A DNA stretch of 64,000 nt from Crossaster papposus (taxonomy: Eukaryota; Echinodermata; Asteroidea; Velatida; Solasteridae). The notes beneath the pieces are model-generated. The model did not search any database. It was not told the origin of the DNA and was given only the letters and a program-made list of their open reading frames with translations. The first letter of the stretch is position 1. Every line of letters starts with the position of its first letter. The stretch spans positions 82,899-146,898 of the forward strand of contig JBAIAA010000870.1 of NCBI GenBank assembly GCA_037893245.1, read 5' to 3'. Below, piece by piece: positions 49,034 to 59,400 of this stretch. Made by a program: the position numbers and the translations under genes.

Positions 49034-49866
49034 TGATAATAACTTACCCAAACAGCTCAACAGCGTGATTCCTCTATAATTATCAGTGTCGCCAAGCGAA
49101 CCATTTTTTGTTTTATATAGCGGTTTGATCATCATCAATACACCATTCTGTTGGGATTAAACCAGTAGTTAATATCAAATTAAACAGAGATACAGTGAGT
49201 GTGATCATTGGCTCAGGACAATGTTTAAGAAATTCATTAATAAATAAATCAACATCAGCAGCTTTATTATCTCCTGATTTCCTTATTTGGACCAAAATTT
49301 CATATTCTAGTGAAACACTTGTTTGTTTCCTCATTTACCGAGCGATCGATTTTTCTGGGATCAATGCCATTGGATATGATATTTTTCGGTTGGACCTAAC
49401 TCAAGTTTTTAAAATACTCAAATAATGCTTCTAATGCAATATTTCTCAGTTTATCTTTACCCTGATTGCTGGTATCATTAATAATTGTCCAATACTCCTT
49501 TGGGTTAGTGCTCTAAGTGTCCTTATTTTATTATTGAGTTTTTACTAAAGTCATGTTTAGTTTATTGATGAGCTTCTTATATTTTTTACTAACATATTTA
49601 AGTTTGGCTTGAGCTTCAGGCGAAATGATTTTGTTAATCTCATATTAGTTTTTAAATACTCAGATCTGGCTTTTTAGCGGTCAATGTTAAACCACGGTTT
49701 ATATTACACTGTTTACTTATTCTAGTTTGAAAAGCAGAATTCAAAAATTGAGCGCACAAGTCACTTGTGATGTCATCCATATCAGAATGTGCCATTTGCA
49801 GAGATTAATATTTTATCACTTTTGCTTGCAATTTCATAATTTCGTCTTCATCAAATGCATTTTTAT
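49034..49866 (-). pseudogene. LINE remnant: linker and RT start, copy B
   Basis: Read on the minus strand from right to left. A decayed linker includes TNPKEYWTIINDTSNQ and IALEALFEYFKNLS (about 49405-49510), wording typical of the segment between endonuclease and RT in APE-type LINEs. Then comes the RT start with ILVQIRKSGDNKAADVD, INEFLKHCPEPM and LFNLILTTGLIPTEW (49130-49320). A frameshift follows, after which IKPLYKTKNGSLGDTDNYRG and ITLLSCLGKLL continue in another frame to about 49034. Several stops and frameshifts break the linker. The 3-prime part of the element, including the catalytic RT motif, is absent: the sequence passes into minisatellite at 49033. It is collinear with the endonuclease remnant upstream (49980-50620), so together they are one broken insertion. 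Confidence 0.87.
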
Positions 49867-49979
49867 ATTAAACAGAAAAAGTCGAATCCCAATTAGTTTT
49901 TGTGGTGGTTTGTGTATCTACAATTGGCACTTGCTCCTTACGTCTATCTATCTGCTGATGACACATATTTAACTTGAGT

Positions 49980-50620
49980 GGTAACTGAAATTGGGTTATG
50001 TTTGACCAACAAGAACCCATCGAAATTACCAACAGTATAATTTGTAATTTGAGGGAACGGCTCAGTGGAAACGATAACATAGTCAATCGTGCTTGAGCTA
50101 CTGCAGGTAACCCTGCCTATGATTTAATCGCCATCTGCATGTTCGTACATTAACAATATGCAAATCAAGATTTTTGCAGAGGTTGATGAGATTATAACCG
50201 TTATTATTTAGGCAAGAATCAGAGTTGCACCTAGTCGTTGATATACCAAGAGATTATAATTCGTCCTTGGCACTAAATATGCTGTCATTTCCTAACTCAA
50301 ATCCAACTACAGGAGCGACCGAATCATCTAATGTTACAAAGTCATTTAGATTACCTGACCTGGCATTAAAATCTCATATCAGACACAAAGTAAACATTGT
50401 ACTTACATTTTATAATAATACAGTCGTCTGCAATTTCATCAAAATTATCTTTAGTGTGATATTTGACCTACATGAGGTGCATAGACCGCACCAACAACAA
50501 ATTCATATTAAAATGCATTTTTATCAATATGAAAATATCCATCACTGGACACGACTCGCAAAATGACGGACTGGCCGACTTTTGGCCATCAAATACTATT
50601 TTTACCTGCGTTTGCACCGA
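49980..50620 (-). pseudogene. LINE remnant: APE-type endonuclease domain
   Basis: Minus-strand pieces in several frames reproduce the order of an apurinic-type endonuclease of a non-LTR retrotransposon: SRVSSDGYFHIDKNAF then YEFVVGAVYAPHVGQ (50454-50560), KDNFDEIADDCIIIKCKY and FVSD (about 50370-50453), GNLNDFVTLDD (about 50330), NNNGYNLINLCKNLDLHIVN (about 50150-50210), and STIDYVIVSTEPFPQ ending in VKHNPISVT (49981-50092). The last matches the terminal SDH block, with the usual SD replaced by VK. The usual acidic D of the GDFN motif is also lost (VSD then a changed context). At least three frameshifts or stops interrupt it. It is dead, and the start of the element (ORF1, 5-prime UTR) was not found to the right. 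Confidence 0.82.
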
Positions 50621-53382
50621 AAATAAAAAGGCGGTATGCCACGCAACTCTATTATCGGGCGACATAGTAATTAGCCATCATAGGCAAGCGAAATGAACGC
50701 AAATGAACTATGCTAAGCTGAGAAAAAGACGTCCGTTCACGGGTTGCTATACTCGAGAATGCGAAGAGACTTTCCGACAACGGTGGTGCAAATACTACAC
50801 AACTTTAAACCCGACGGGAAAAAACCCGTATATTATGTTACGTCCCTGCACGTAATGTTGCAAATTAACATCCGAAAGTTAACATTTCCCCAACCAAAAT
50901 CATGCGACTTGCTCGACCAGCACTACTTGTCGTGCAATGATTCAATGTACATGTATGTGTGTGCATCACTACAGGCAAAAGATTCCAAGACTCCGTTTGC
51001 AGCTCCATCTATTCAATGCACCTGCCAGTGAGATAAACAACAAGGCTTTGAGAATTACCACAGTTAAAAGTAAGCCTGCTCGAAACATAACAGAATTACA
51101 CAAGAAAAGGGATTAAACGCCTCGGTAGCAATGTGGCTCATATCGCCATAGCATAACTAAAGTATTTGAATTATTTATCCGCAAATGGGATTTCGTGACT
51201 GCATGCCCTGTTCTTCCTTTGAATCGATATAAATGTTAAATTCACAAGACTAAACTATTTACAATGAATAGACATGGCTGCTCGAGGTGTCAATTTACTG
51301 TCAGTCAGGGCAGTCAGCTGTGCAGACTGGAGCCTTCCGGAAGTGCTCTCTTTTATTTGCTACGTATGCGTGTCTCCCGTTAATTATTTTTGCGACATTT
51401 TTTATGCAACAAAAGGGCTGATTATACTAGTATCGTCTTATTGTTTAGTGAGATTATTCAAGTTGTCATCAACATTTTATTTTGTGGTCGGTAAAAAATA
51501 CCCTTTTACTTTACTAAACAAAGTTGTGCAGAAGAATGCGACAGTTTGGTGACAAACAAGATATGTTATTTAGTTACCTATCTTCAAAATGTGTGGTTCT
51601 TTTATTTACCTCAAACACTTACGAACACTCAAAATGTCGTCCATTCCGAAAGCAGGCTCACAAAAATAATGCCGCTCAGAAAGCACATAAATGCCTCAAT
51701 TCTACTGTCCTCAAATACCAAAACAATCTAGCACCTTGATCAAACATGCATTGCTATACTAAACTCAAGATATCTCTGTAAATCGCATGTCGGAACCCCT
51801 GCTCCACACCAGAGCAAAGGCGCTCGACAAGAGCATGTGGCGCTCTGACTATCGTAAACAAACATCACATGCAAAACGTGAGCATAAAGCAAAGTTATGC
51901 AACAACACGCACGTGTATACAATATAAATCACGTGAATGAGGTCATTTGAAAAACAGACACTTCGCAATTCTAGGTAATTTGGTTTTTTGTTTAACATTT
52001 CGGTGAAAAAGAACATGACCTAATTCCGAGGGGCACACCTCCGTGCACACAAAACCTCGCAAACTTTCGCGGCTACGAGGCCGTCAACCTGCACAAAACT
52101 TCGCAGTGTACCTCATTAATGACTACGCTGCAATCTGACTGGCACAATGCGAGAGCACACACCAGCCTCCATGATTTCATACCCATAGTATGAAATGGCA
52201 CCGGGGTCCCAACATTTAGATTAAACGGGCTTTCCTACAGATATGTAGCGGAAATATATTATTTCAACACAGAATTCCAATAAAACTGAACATAGGCCTA
52301 CATTATAATCAGCTGGGTAAAGGTTTATGAAGGGAATGCTTGTCGCCCTTGTAAATAAACGTGTATTATACCCACCTAAAACCAGGAGGGGCTCGATAAG
52401 ACTGCTATCCTCGCTAAGTCTCAATTAAACCTAAAAATCAGATTTGTAGAAAAACGCCCCCCGAAATAGAGAAATCACCGAAGATCACTGATTGCATAAA
52501 GAACACAATACGGCATTTCAATACGGAGAAACAGACCCGTTTACCAAAACCAGAAATTAAATAAGTGAATTCGTCGGGGACATTTATTGGGAAACAAAAG
52601 CCGACAGGTGTCCAGCGGGACATCGTAGAAAAAGCTGCACAAACAGCTGCACAAACATGCGTGCTATAGGGATGCCCATACACCGGCATATGCCTGTTAT
52701 GTAACCAACTGCATTATACTGGACATGTACTGGTGATATATATATATTGCTGAAAACGTATGCAAACGTTAAGTAGCGCGAATAAAATAGTCTATTACAT
52801 TCCTGGCGCTATTGTTAAACAAGTAGGCCGACCGGGGCGATGGATAGACCATTGTGGTGCTCTCACATTCCATTGCCACGCATCAGTGCGGCCACTCCCT
52901 ATCGCGCAAATTGTGGTCTTCGGTACGAAGGCTCTATGCCGCCAAGCATGGCAAGCTTCAAACCTACACGCTAGTGCACCCGGGGGACATATTCCAAACT
53001 CTGCCGAAGCAAAGGCAAAACGTGAGGTAAAACAAGAATACCTGCGCGTTTATAAGAATACAATTATCTCAGAGCTCGGCTCCATAAACCATTTCGACAC
53101 GCCCCTTTTCGAGGAGGGTTCTTCAGTTTAAGCTGCGCCAAATCAAATAAGTGGTTTGATCCTACCTCATTTCTCCATACAATCCAAGAAAGAGTCCTCA
53201 AACTAGCACGGGTGTCCAATCTCACAAACACAAGCGCGATTGACTTTTACTGGGATGGAAAACCTTCCCAGAAATGATCTCTCTTGAATCCTGAATTGCT
53301 GCCATGCCGCGGTGTAAAACACGGCCCGGGTGGCCAACGGTCTGGACAGACGCGAAGACATGGAACGTCCAGCCATGACGAA
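50621..53382. other. Unrecognised island sequence
   Basis: About 2.8 kb in which I recognise no gene. The longest plus-strand frames are 50744-51031 (95 codons), 51274-51552 (92 codons, rather hydrophobic) and 52760-53131 (123 codons), all without motifs I can name. A stop-free frame without ATG at 53056-53277 contains FLHTIQERVLKLARVSN and could be a decayed coding fragment, but its length is not beyond chance. A short TA run lies at about 52736-52747. Confidence 0.5.
52174..52196. repeat. Perfect 9-bp hairpin
   Basis: ATTTCATAC (52174-52182) and GTATGAAAT (52188-52196) are exact reverse complements around a 5-nt loop CCATA. It has no T-run after it and no recognised neighbour, so no function is proposed. 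Confidence 0.7.
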
Positions 53383-53442
53383 ACCAGACTTAACACTGAC
53401 AGTCTCTTATCTTGCGCCCTCACGCGCCGCAGTGCAAATAGT
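53383..53442 (+). repeat. Left half of sequence E at the right island border
   Basis: These 60 bases (starting ACCAGACTTAACACTGAC, ending GCAGTGCAAATAGT) are identical to 43141-43200. The sequences before them are unrelated (CATGACGAA here, CACTCCTCG there). It ends with one arm of the palindrome (GCAGTGCAA, 53429-53437) and then joins satellite at GT/GGGCGG. Confidence 0.95.
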
Positions 53443-56400
53443 GGGCGGGGATTGTGTGCACAAACCTATGGCGAATTTGAAACGCGTGTGTTAACGTTAT
53501 AATTTTCAGAAAATCGAAATAAAATACTAACAAAGCATGCCCCGGGTCAAATTGCTAATTTTGCCATTCCTGGAGGCCCCCCTCTATCTCCTAACACCCA
53601 GCCCCTTCCCGGGGCATGCTTTCCTTCATGCCCTTATTTGTGGGCGGGGATTGTGTGCACAAACCTATGGCGAATTTGAAACGCGTGTGTTAACGTTATA
53701 ATTTTCAGAAAATCGAAATAAAATACTAACAAAGCATGCCCCGGGTCAAATTGCTAATTTTGCCATTCCTGGAGGCCCCCCTCTATCTCCTAACACCCAG
53801 CCCCTTCCCGGGGCATGCTTTCCTTCATGCCCTTATTTGTGGGCGGGGATTGTGTGCACAAACCTATGGCGAATTTGAAACGCGTGTGTTAACGTTATAA
53901 TTTTCAGAAAATCGAAATAAAATACTAACAAAGCATGCCCCGGGTCAAATTGCTAATTTTGCCATTCCTGGAGGCCCCCCTCTATCTCCTAACACCCAGC
54001 CCCTTCCCGGGGCATGCTTTCCTTCATGCCCTTATTTGTGGGCGGGGATTGTGTGCACAAACCTATGGCGAATTTGAAACGCGTGTGTTAACGTTATAAT
54101 TTTCAGAAAATCGAAATAAAATACTAACAAAGCATGCCCCGGGTCAAATTGCTAATTTTGCCATTCCTGGAGGCCCCCCTCTATCTCCTAACACCCAGCC
54201 CCTTCCCGGGGCATGCTTTCCTTCATGCCCTTATTTGTGGGCGGGGATTGTGTGCACAAACCTATGGCGAATTTGAAACGCGTGTGTTAACGTTATAATT
54301 TTCAGAAAATCGAAATAAAATACTAACAAAGCAGGCCCCGGGTCAAATTGCTAATTTTGCCATTCCTGGAGGCCCCCCTCTATCTCCTAACACCCAGCCC
54401 CTTCCCGGGGCATGCTTTCCTTCATGCCCTTATTTGTGGGCGGGGATTGTGTGCACAAACCTATGGCGAATTTGAAACGCGTGTGTTAACGTTATAATTT
54501 TCAGAAAATCGAAATAAAATACTAACAAAGCATGCCCCGGGTCAAATTGCTAATTTTGCCATTCCTGGAGGCCCCCCTCTATCTCCTAACACCCAGCCCC
54601 TTCCCGGGGCATGCTTTCCTTCATGCCCTTATTTGTGGGCGGGGATTGTGTGCACAAACCTATGGCGAATTTGAAACGCGTGTGTTAACGTTATAATTTT
54701 CAGAAAATCGAAATAAAATACTAACAAAGCATGCCCCGGGTCAAATTGCTAATTTTGCCATTCCTGGAGGCCCCCCTCTATCTCCTAACACCCAGCCCCT
54801 TCCCGGGGCATGCTTTCCTTCATGCCCTTATTTGTGGGCGGGGATTGTGTGCACAAACCTATGGCGAATTTGAAACGCGTGTGTTAACGTTATAATTTTC
54901 AGAAAATCGAAATAAAATACTAACAAAGCATGCCCCGGGTCAAATTGCTAATTTTGCCATTCCTGGAGGCCCCCCTCTATCTCCTAACACCCAGCCCCTT
55001 CCCGGGGCATGCTTTCCTTCATGCCCTTATTTGTGGGCGGGGATTGTGTGCACAAACCTCTGGCGAATTTGAAACGCGTGTGTTAACGTTATAATTTTCA
55101 GAAAATCGAAATAAAATACTAACAAAGCATGCCCCGGGTCAAATTGCTAATTTTGCCATTCCTGGAGGCCCCCCTCTATCTCCTAACACACAGCCCCTTC
55201 CCGGGGCATGCTTTCCTTCATGCCCTTATTTGTGGGCGGGGATTGTGTGCACAAACCTATGGCGAATTTGAAACGCGTGTGTTAACGTTATAATTTTCAG
55301 AAAATCGAAATAAAATACTAACAAAGCATGCCCCGGGTCAAATTGCTAATTTTGCCATTCCTGGAGGCCCCCCTCTATCTCCTAACACCCAGCCCCTTCC
55401 CGGGGCATGCTTTCCTTCATGCCCTTATTTGTGGGCGTGGATTGTGTGCACAAACCTATGGCGAATTTGAAACGCGTGTGTTAACGTTATAATTTTCAGA
55501 AAATCGAAATAAAATACTAACAAAGCAGGCCCCGGGTCAAATTGCTAATTTTGCCATTCCTGGAGGCCCCCCTCTATCTCCTAACACCCAGCCCCTTCCC
55601 GGGGTATGCTTTCCTTCATGCCCTTATTTGTTGGCGGGGATTGTGTGCACAAACCTATGGCGAATTTGAAACGCGTGTGTTAACGTTATAATTTTCAGAA
55701 AATCGAAATAAAATACTAACAAAGCATGCCCCGGGTCAAATTGCTAATTTTGCCATTCCTGGAGGCCCCCCTCTATCTCCTAACACCCAGCCCCTTCCCG
55801 GGGCATGCTTTCCTTCATGCCCTTATTTGTGGGCGGGGATTGTGTGCACAAACCTATGGCGAATTTGAAACGCGTGTGTTAACGTTATAATTTTCAGAAA
55901 ATCGAAATAAAATACTAACAAAGCATGCCCCGGGTCAAATTGCTAATTTTGCCATTCCTGGAGGCCCCCCTCTATCTCCTAACACCCAGCCCCTTCCCGG
56001 GGCATGCTTTCCTTCATGCCCTTATTTGTGGGCGGGGATTGTGTGCACAAACCTATGGCGAATTTGAAACGCGTGTGTTAACGTTATAATTTTCAGAAAA
56101 TCGAAATAAAATACTAACAAAGCATGCCCCGGGTCAAATTGCTAATTTTGCCATTCCTGGAGGCCCCCCTCTATCTCCTAACACCCAGCCCCTTCCCGGG
56201 GCATGCTTTCCTTCATGCCCTTATTTGTGGGCGGGGATTGTGTGCACAAACCTATGGCGAATTTGAAACGCGTGTGTTAACGTTATAATTTTCAGAAAAT
56301 CGAAATAAAATACTAACAAAGCATGCCCCGGGTCAAATTGCTAATTTTGCCATTCCTGGAGGCCCCCCTCTATCTCCTAACACCCAGCCCCTTCCCGGGG

Positions 56401-59400
56401 CATGCTTTCCTTCATGCCCTTATTTGTGGGCGGGGATTGTGTGCACAAACCTATGGCGAATTTGAAACGCGTGTGTTAACGTTATAATTTTCAGAAAATC
56501 GAAATAAAATACTAACAAAGCATGCCCCGGGTCAAATTGCTAATTTTGCCATTCCTGGAGGCCCCCCTCTATCTCCTAACACCCAGCCCCTTCCTGGGGC
56601 ATGCTTTCCTTCATGCCCTTATTTGTGGGCGGGGATTGTGTGCACAAACCTATGGCGAATTTGAAACGCGTGTGTTAACGTTATAATTTTCAGAAAATCG
56701 AAATAAAATACTAACAAAGCATGCCCCGGGTCAAATTGCTAATTTTGCCATTCCTGGAGGCCCCCCTCTATCTCCTAACACCCAGCCCCTTCCCGGGGCA
56801 TGCTTTCCTTCATGCCCTTATTTGTGGGCGGGGATTGTGTGCACAAACCTATGGCGAATTTGAAACGCGTGTGTTAACGTTATAATTTTCAGAAAATCGA
56901 AATAAAATACTAACAAAGCATGCCCCGGGTCAAATTGCTAATTTTGCCATTCCTGGAGGCCCCCCTCTATCTCCTAACACCCAGCCCCTTCCCGGGGCAT
57001 GCTTTCCTTCATGCCCTTATTTGTGGGCGGGGATTGTGTGCACAAACCTATGGCGAATTTGAAACGCGTGTGTTAACGTTATAATTTTCAGAAAATCGAA
57101 ATAAAATACTAACAAAGCATGCCCCGGGTCAAATTGCTAATTTTGCCATTCCTGGAGGCCCCCCTCTATCTCCTAACACCCAGCCCCTTCCCGGAGCATG
57201 CTTTCCTTCATGCCCTTATTTGTGGGCGGGGATTGTGTGCACAAACCTATGGCGAATTTGAAACGCGTGTGTTAACGTTATAATTTTCAGAAAATCGAAA
57301 TAAAATACTAACAAAGCATGCCCCGGGTCAAATTGCTAATTTTGCCATTCCTGGAGGCCCCCCTCTATCTCCTAACACCCAGCCCCTTCCCGGGGCATGC
57401 TTTCCTTCAGGCCCTTATTTGTGGGCGGGGATTGTGTGCACAAACCTATGGCGAATTTGAAACGCGTGTGTTAACGTTATAGTTTTCAGAAAATCGAAAT
57501 AAAATACTAACAAAGCATGCCCCGGGTCAAATTGCTAATTTTGCCATTCCTGGAGGCCCCCCTCTATCTCCTAACACCCAGCCCCTTCCCGGGGCATGCT
57601 TTCCTTCATGCCCTTATTTGTGGGCGGGGATTGTGTGCACAAACCTATGGCGAATTTGAAACGCGTGTGTTAACGTTATAATCTTCAGAAAATCGAAATA
57701 AAATACTAACAAAGCATGCCCCGGGTCAAATTGCTAATTTTGCCATTCCTGGAGGCCCCCCTCTATCTCCTAACACCCAGCCCCTTCCCGGGGCATGCTT
57801 TCCTTCATGCCCTTATTTGTGGGCGGGGATTGTGTGCACAAACCTATGGCGAATTTGAAACGCGTGTGTTAACGTTATAATTTTCAGAAAATCGAAATAA
57901 AATACTAACAAAGCATGCGCCGGGTCAAATTGCTAATTTTGCCATTCCTGGAGGCCCCCCTCTATCTCCTAACACCCAGCCCCTTCCCGGGGCATGCTTT
58001 CCTTCATGCCCTTATTTGTGGGCGGGGATTGTGTGCACAAACCTATGGCGAATTTGAAACGCGTGTGTTAACGTTATAATTTTCAGAAAATCGAAATAAA
58101 ATACTAACAAAGCATGCCCCGGGTCAAATTGCTAATTTTGCCATTCCTGGAGGCCCCCCTCTATCTCCTAACACCCAGCCCCTTCCCGGGGCATGCTTTC
58201 CTTCATGCCCTTATTTGTGGGCGGGGATTGTGTGCACAAACCTATGGCGAATTTGAAACGCGTGTGTTAACGTTATAATTTTCAGAAAATCGAAATAAAA
58301 TACTAACAAAGCATGCCCCGGTCAAATTGCTAATTTTGCCATTCCTGGAGGCCCCCCTCTATCTCCTAACACCCAGCCCCTTCCCGGGGCATGCTTTCCT
58401 TCATGCCCTTATTTGTGGGCGGGGATTGTGTGCACAAACCTATGGCGAATTTGAAACGCGTGTGTTAACGTTATAATTTTCAGAAAATCGAAATAAAATA
58501 CTAACAAAGCATGCCCCGGGTCAAATTGCTAATTTTGCCATTCCTGGAGGCCCCCCTCTATCTCCTAACACCCAGCCCCTTCCCGGGGCATGCTTTCCTT
58601 CATGCCCTTATTTGTGGGCGGGGATTGTGTGCACAAACCTATGGCGAATTTGAAACGCGTGTGTTAACGTTATAATTTTCAGAAAATCGAAATAAAATAC
58701 TAACAAAGCATGCCCCGGGTCAAATTGCTAATTTTGCCATTCCTGGAGGCCCCCCTCTATCTCCTAACACCCAGCCCCTTCCCGGGGCATGCTTTCCTTC
58801 ATGCCCTTATTTGTGGGCGGGGATTGTGTGCACAAACCTATGGCGAATTTGAAACGCGTGTGTTAACGTTATAATTTTCAGAAAATCGAAATAAAATACT
58901 AACAAAGCATGCCCCGGGTCAAATTGCTAATTTTGCCATTCCTGGAGGCCCCCCTCTATCTCCTAACACCCAGCCCCTTCCCGGGGCATGCTTTCCTTCA
59001 TGCCCTTATTTGTGGGCGGGGATTGTGTGCACAAACCTATGGCAAATTTGAAACGCGTGTGTTAACGTTATAATTTTCAGAAAATGGAAATAAAATACTA
59101 ACAAAGCATGCCCCGGGTCAAATTGCTAATTTTGCCATTCCTGGAGGCCCCCCTCTATCTCCTAACACCCAGCCCCTTCCCGGGGCATGCTTTCCTTCAT
59201 GCCCTTATTTGTGGGCGGGGATTGTGTGCACAAACCTATGGCGAATTTGAAACGCGTGTGTTAACGTTATAATTTTCAGAAAATCGAAATAAAATACTAA
59301 CAAAGCATGCCCCGGGTCAAATTGCTAATTTTGCCATTCCTGGAGGCCCCCCTCTATCTCCTAACACCCAGCCCCTTCCCGGGGCATGCTTTCCTTCATG

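Larger units (their letters stand above)
42890..53442. other. 10,553-bp non-satellite island between arrays II and III
   Basis: The satellite stops after TTATTTGT at 42889 and resumes with GGGCGGGG at 53443, which is the very next base of the monomer, so no satellite base was lost or gained. The island starts AACCTAATTGCACTGC and ends GCAGTGCAAATAGT. Its two ends carry inverted 9-bp copies of TTGCACTGC, and each end is one half of the 128-bp sequence E found whole at 43141-43268. Contents from left to right: half E, A17 run, whole E, two short tandem repeats, unrecognised DNA, 53-bp minisatellite, broken LINE, unrecognised DNA, half E. It could be read either as an insert in the satellite or as unique DNA between two satellite arrays that are themselves inserts. 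The empty E copy favours the second reading. Confidence 0.9.

Noticed and set aside
51274-51552. 92-codon plus-strand frame, partly hydrophobic
   Set aside because: No motif I can name, chance length for 2.8 kb of unannotated DNA, and no neighbouring exon signals.
52760-53131. 123-codon plus-strand frame
   Set aside because: The longest frame in the right half of the island but without a recognisable domain; possibly a decayed coding piece, not supportable as a gene.
42890-53442. Island as a Helitron or a cut-and-paste transposon
   Set aside because: No TC...CTRR ends, no terminal hairpin and no target duplication beyond the shared GT. The inverted TTGCACTGC at the two ends is explained by the split palindrome of E.
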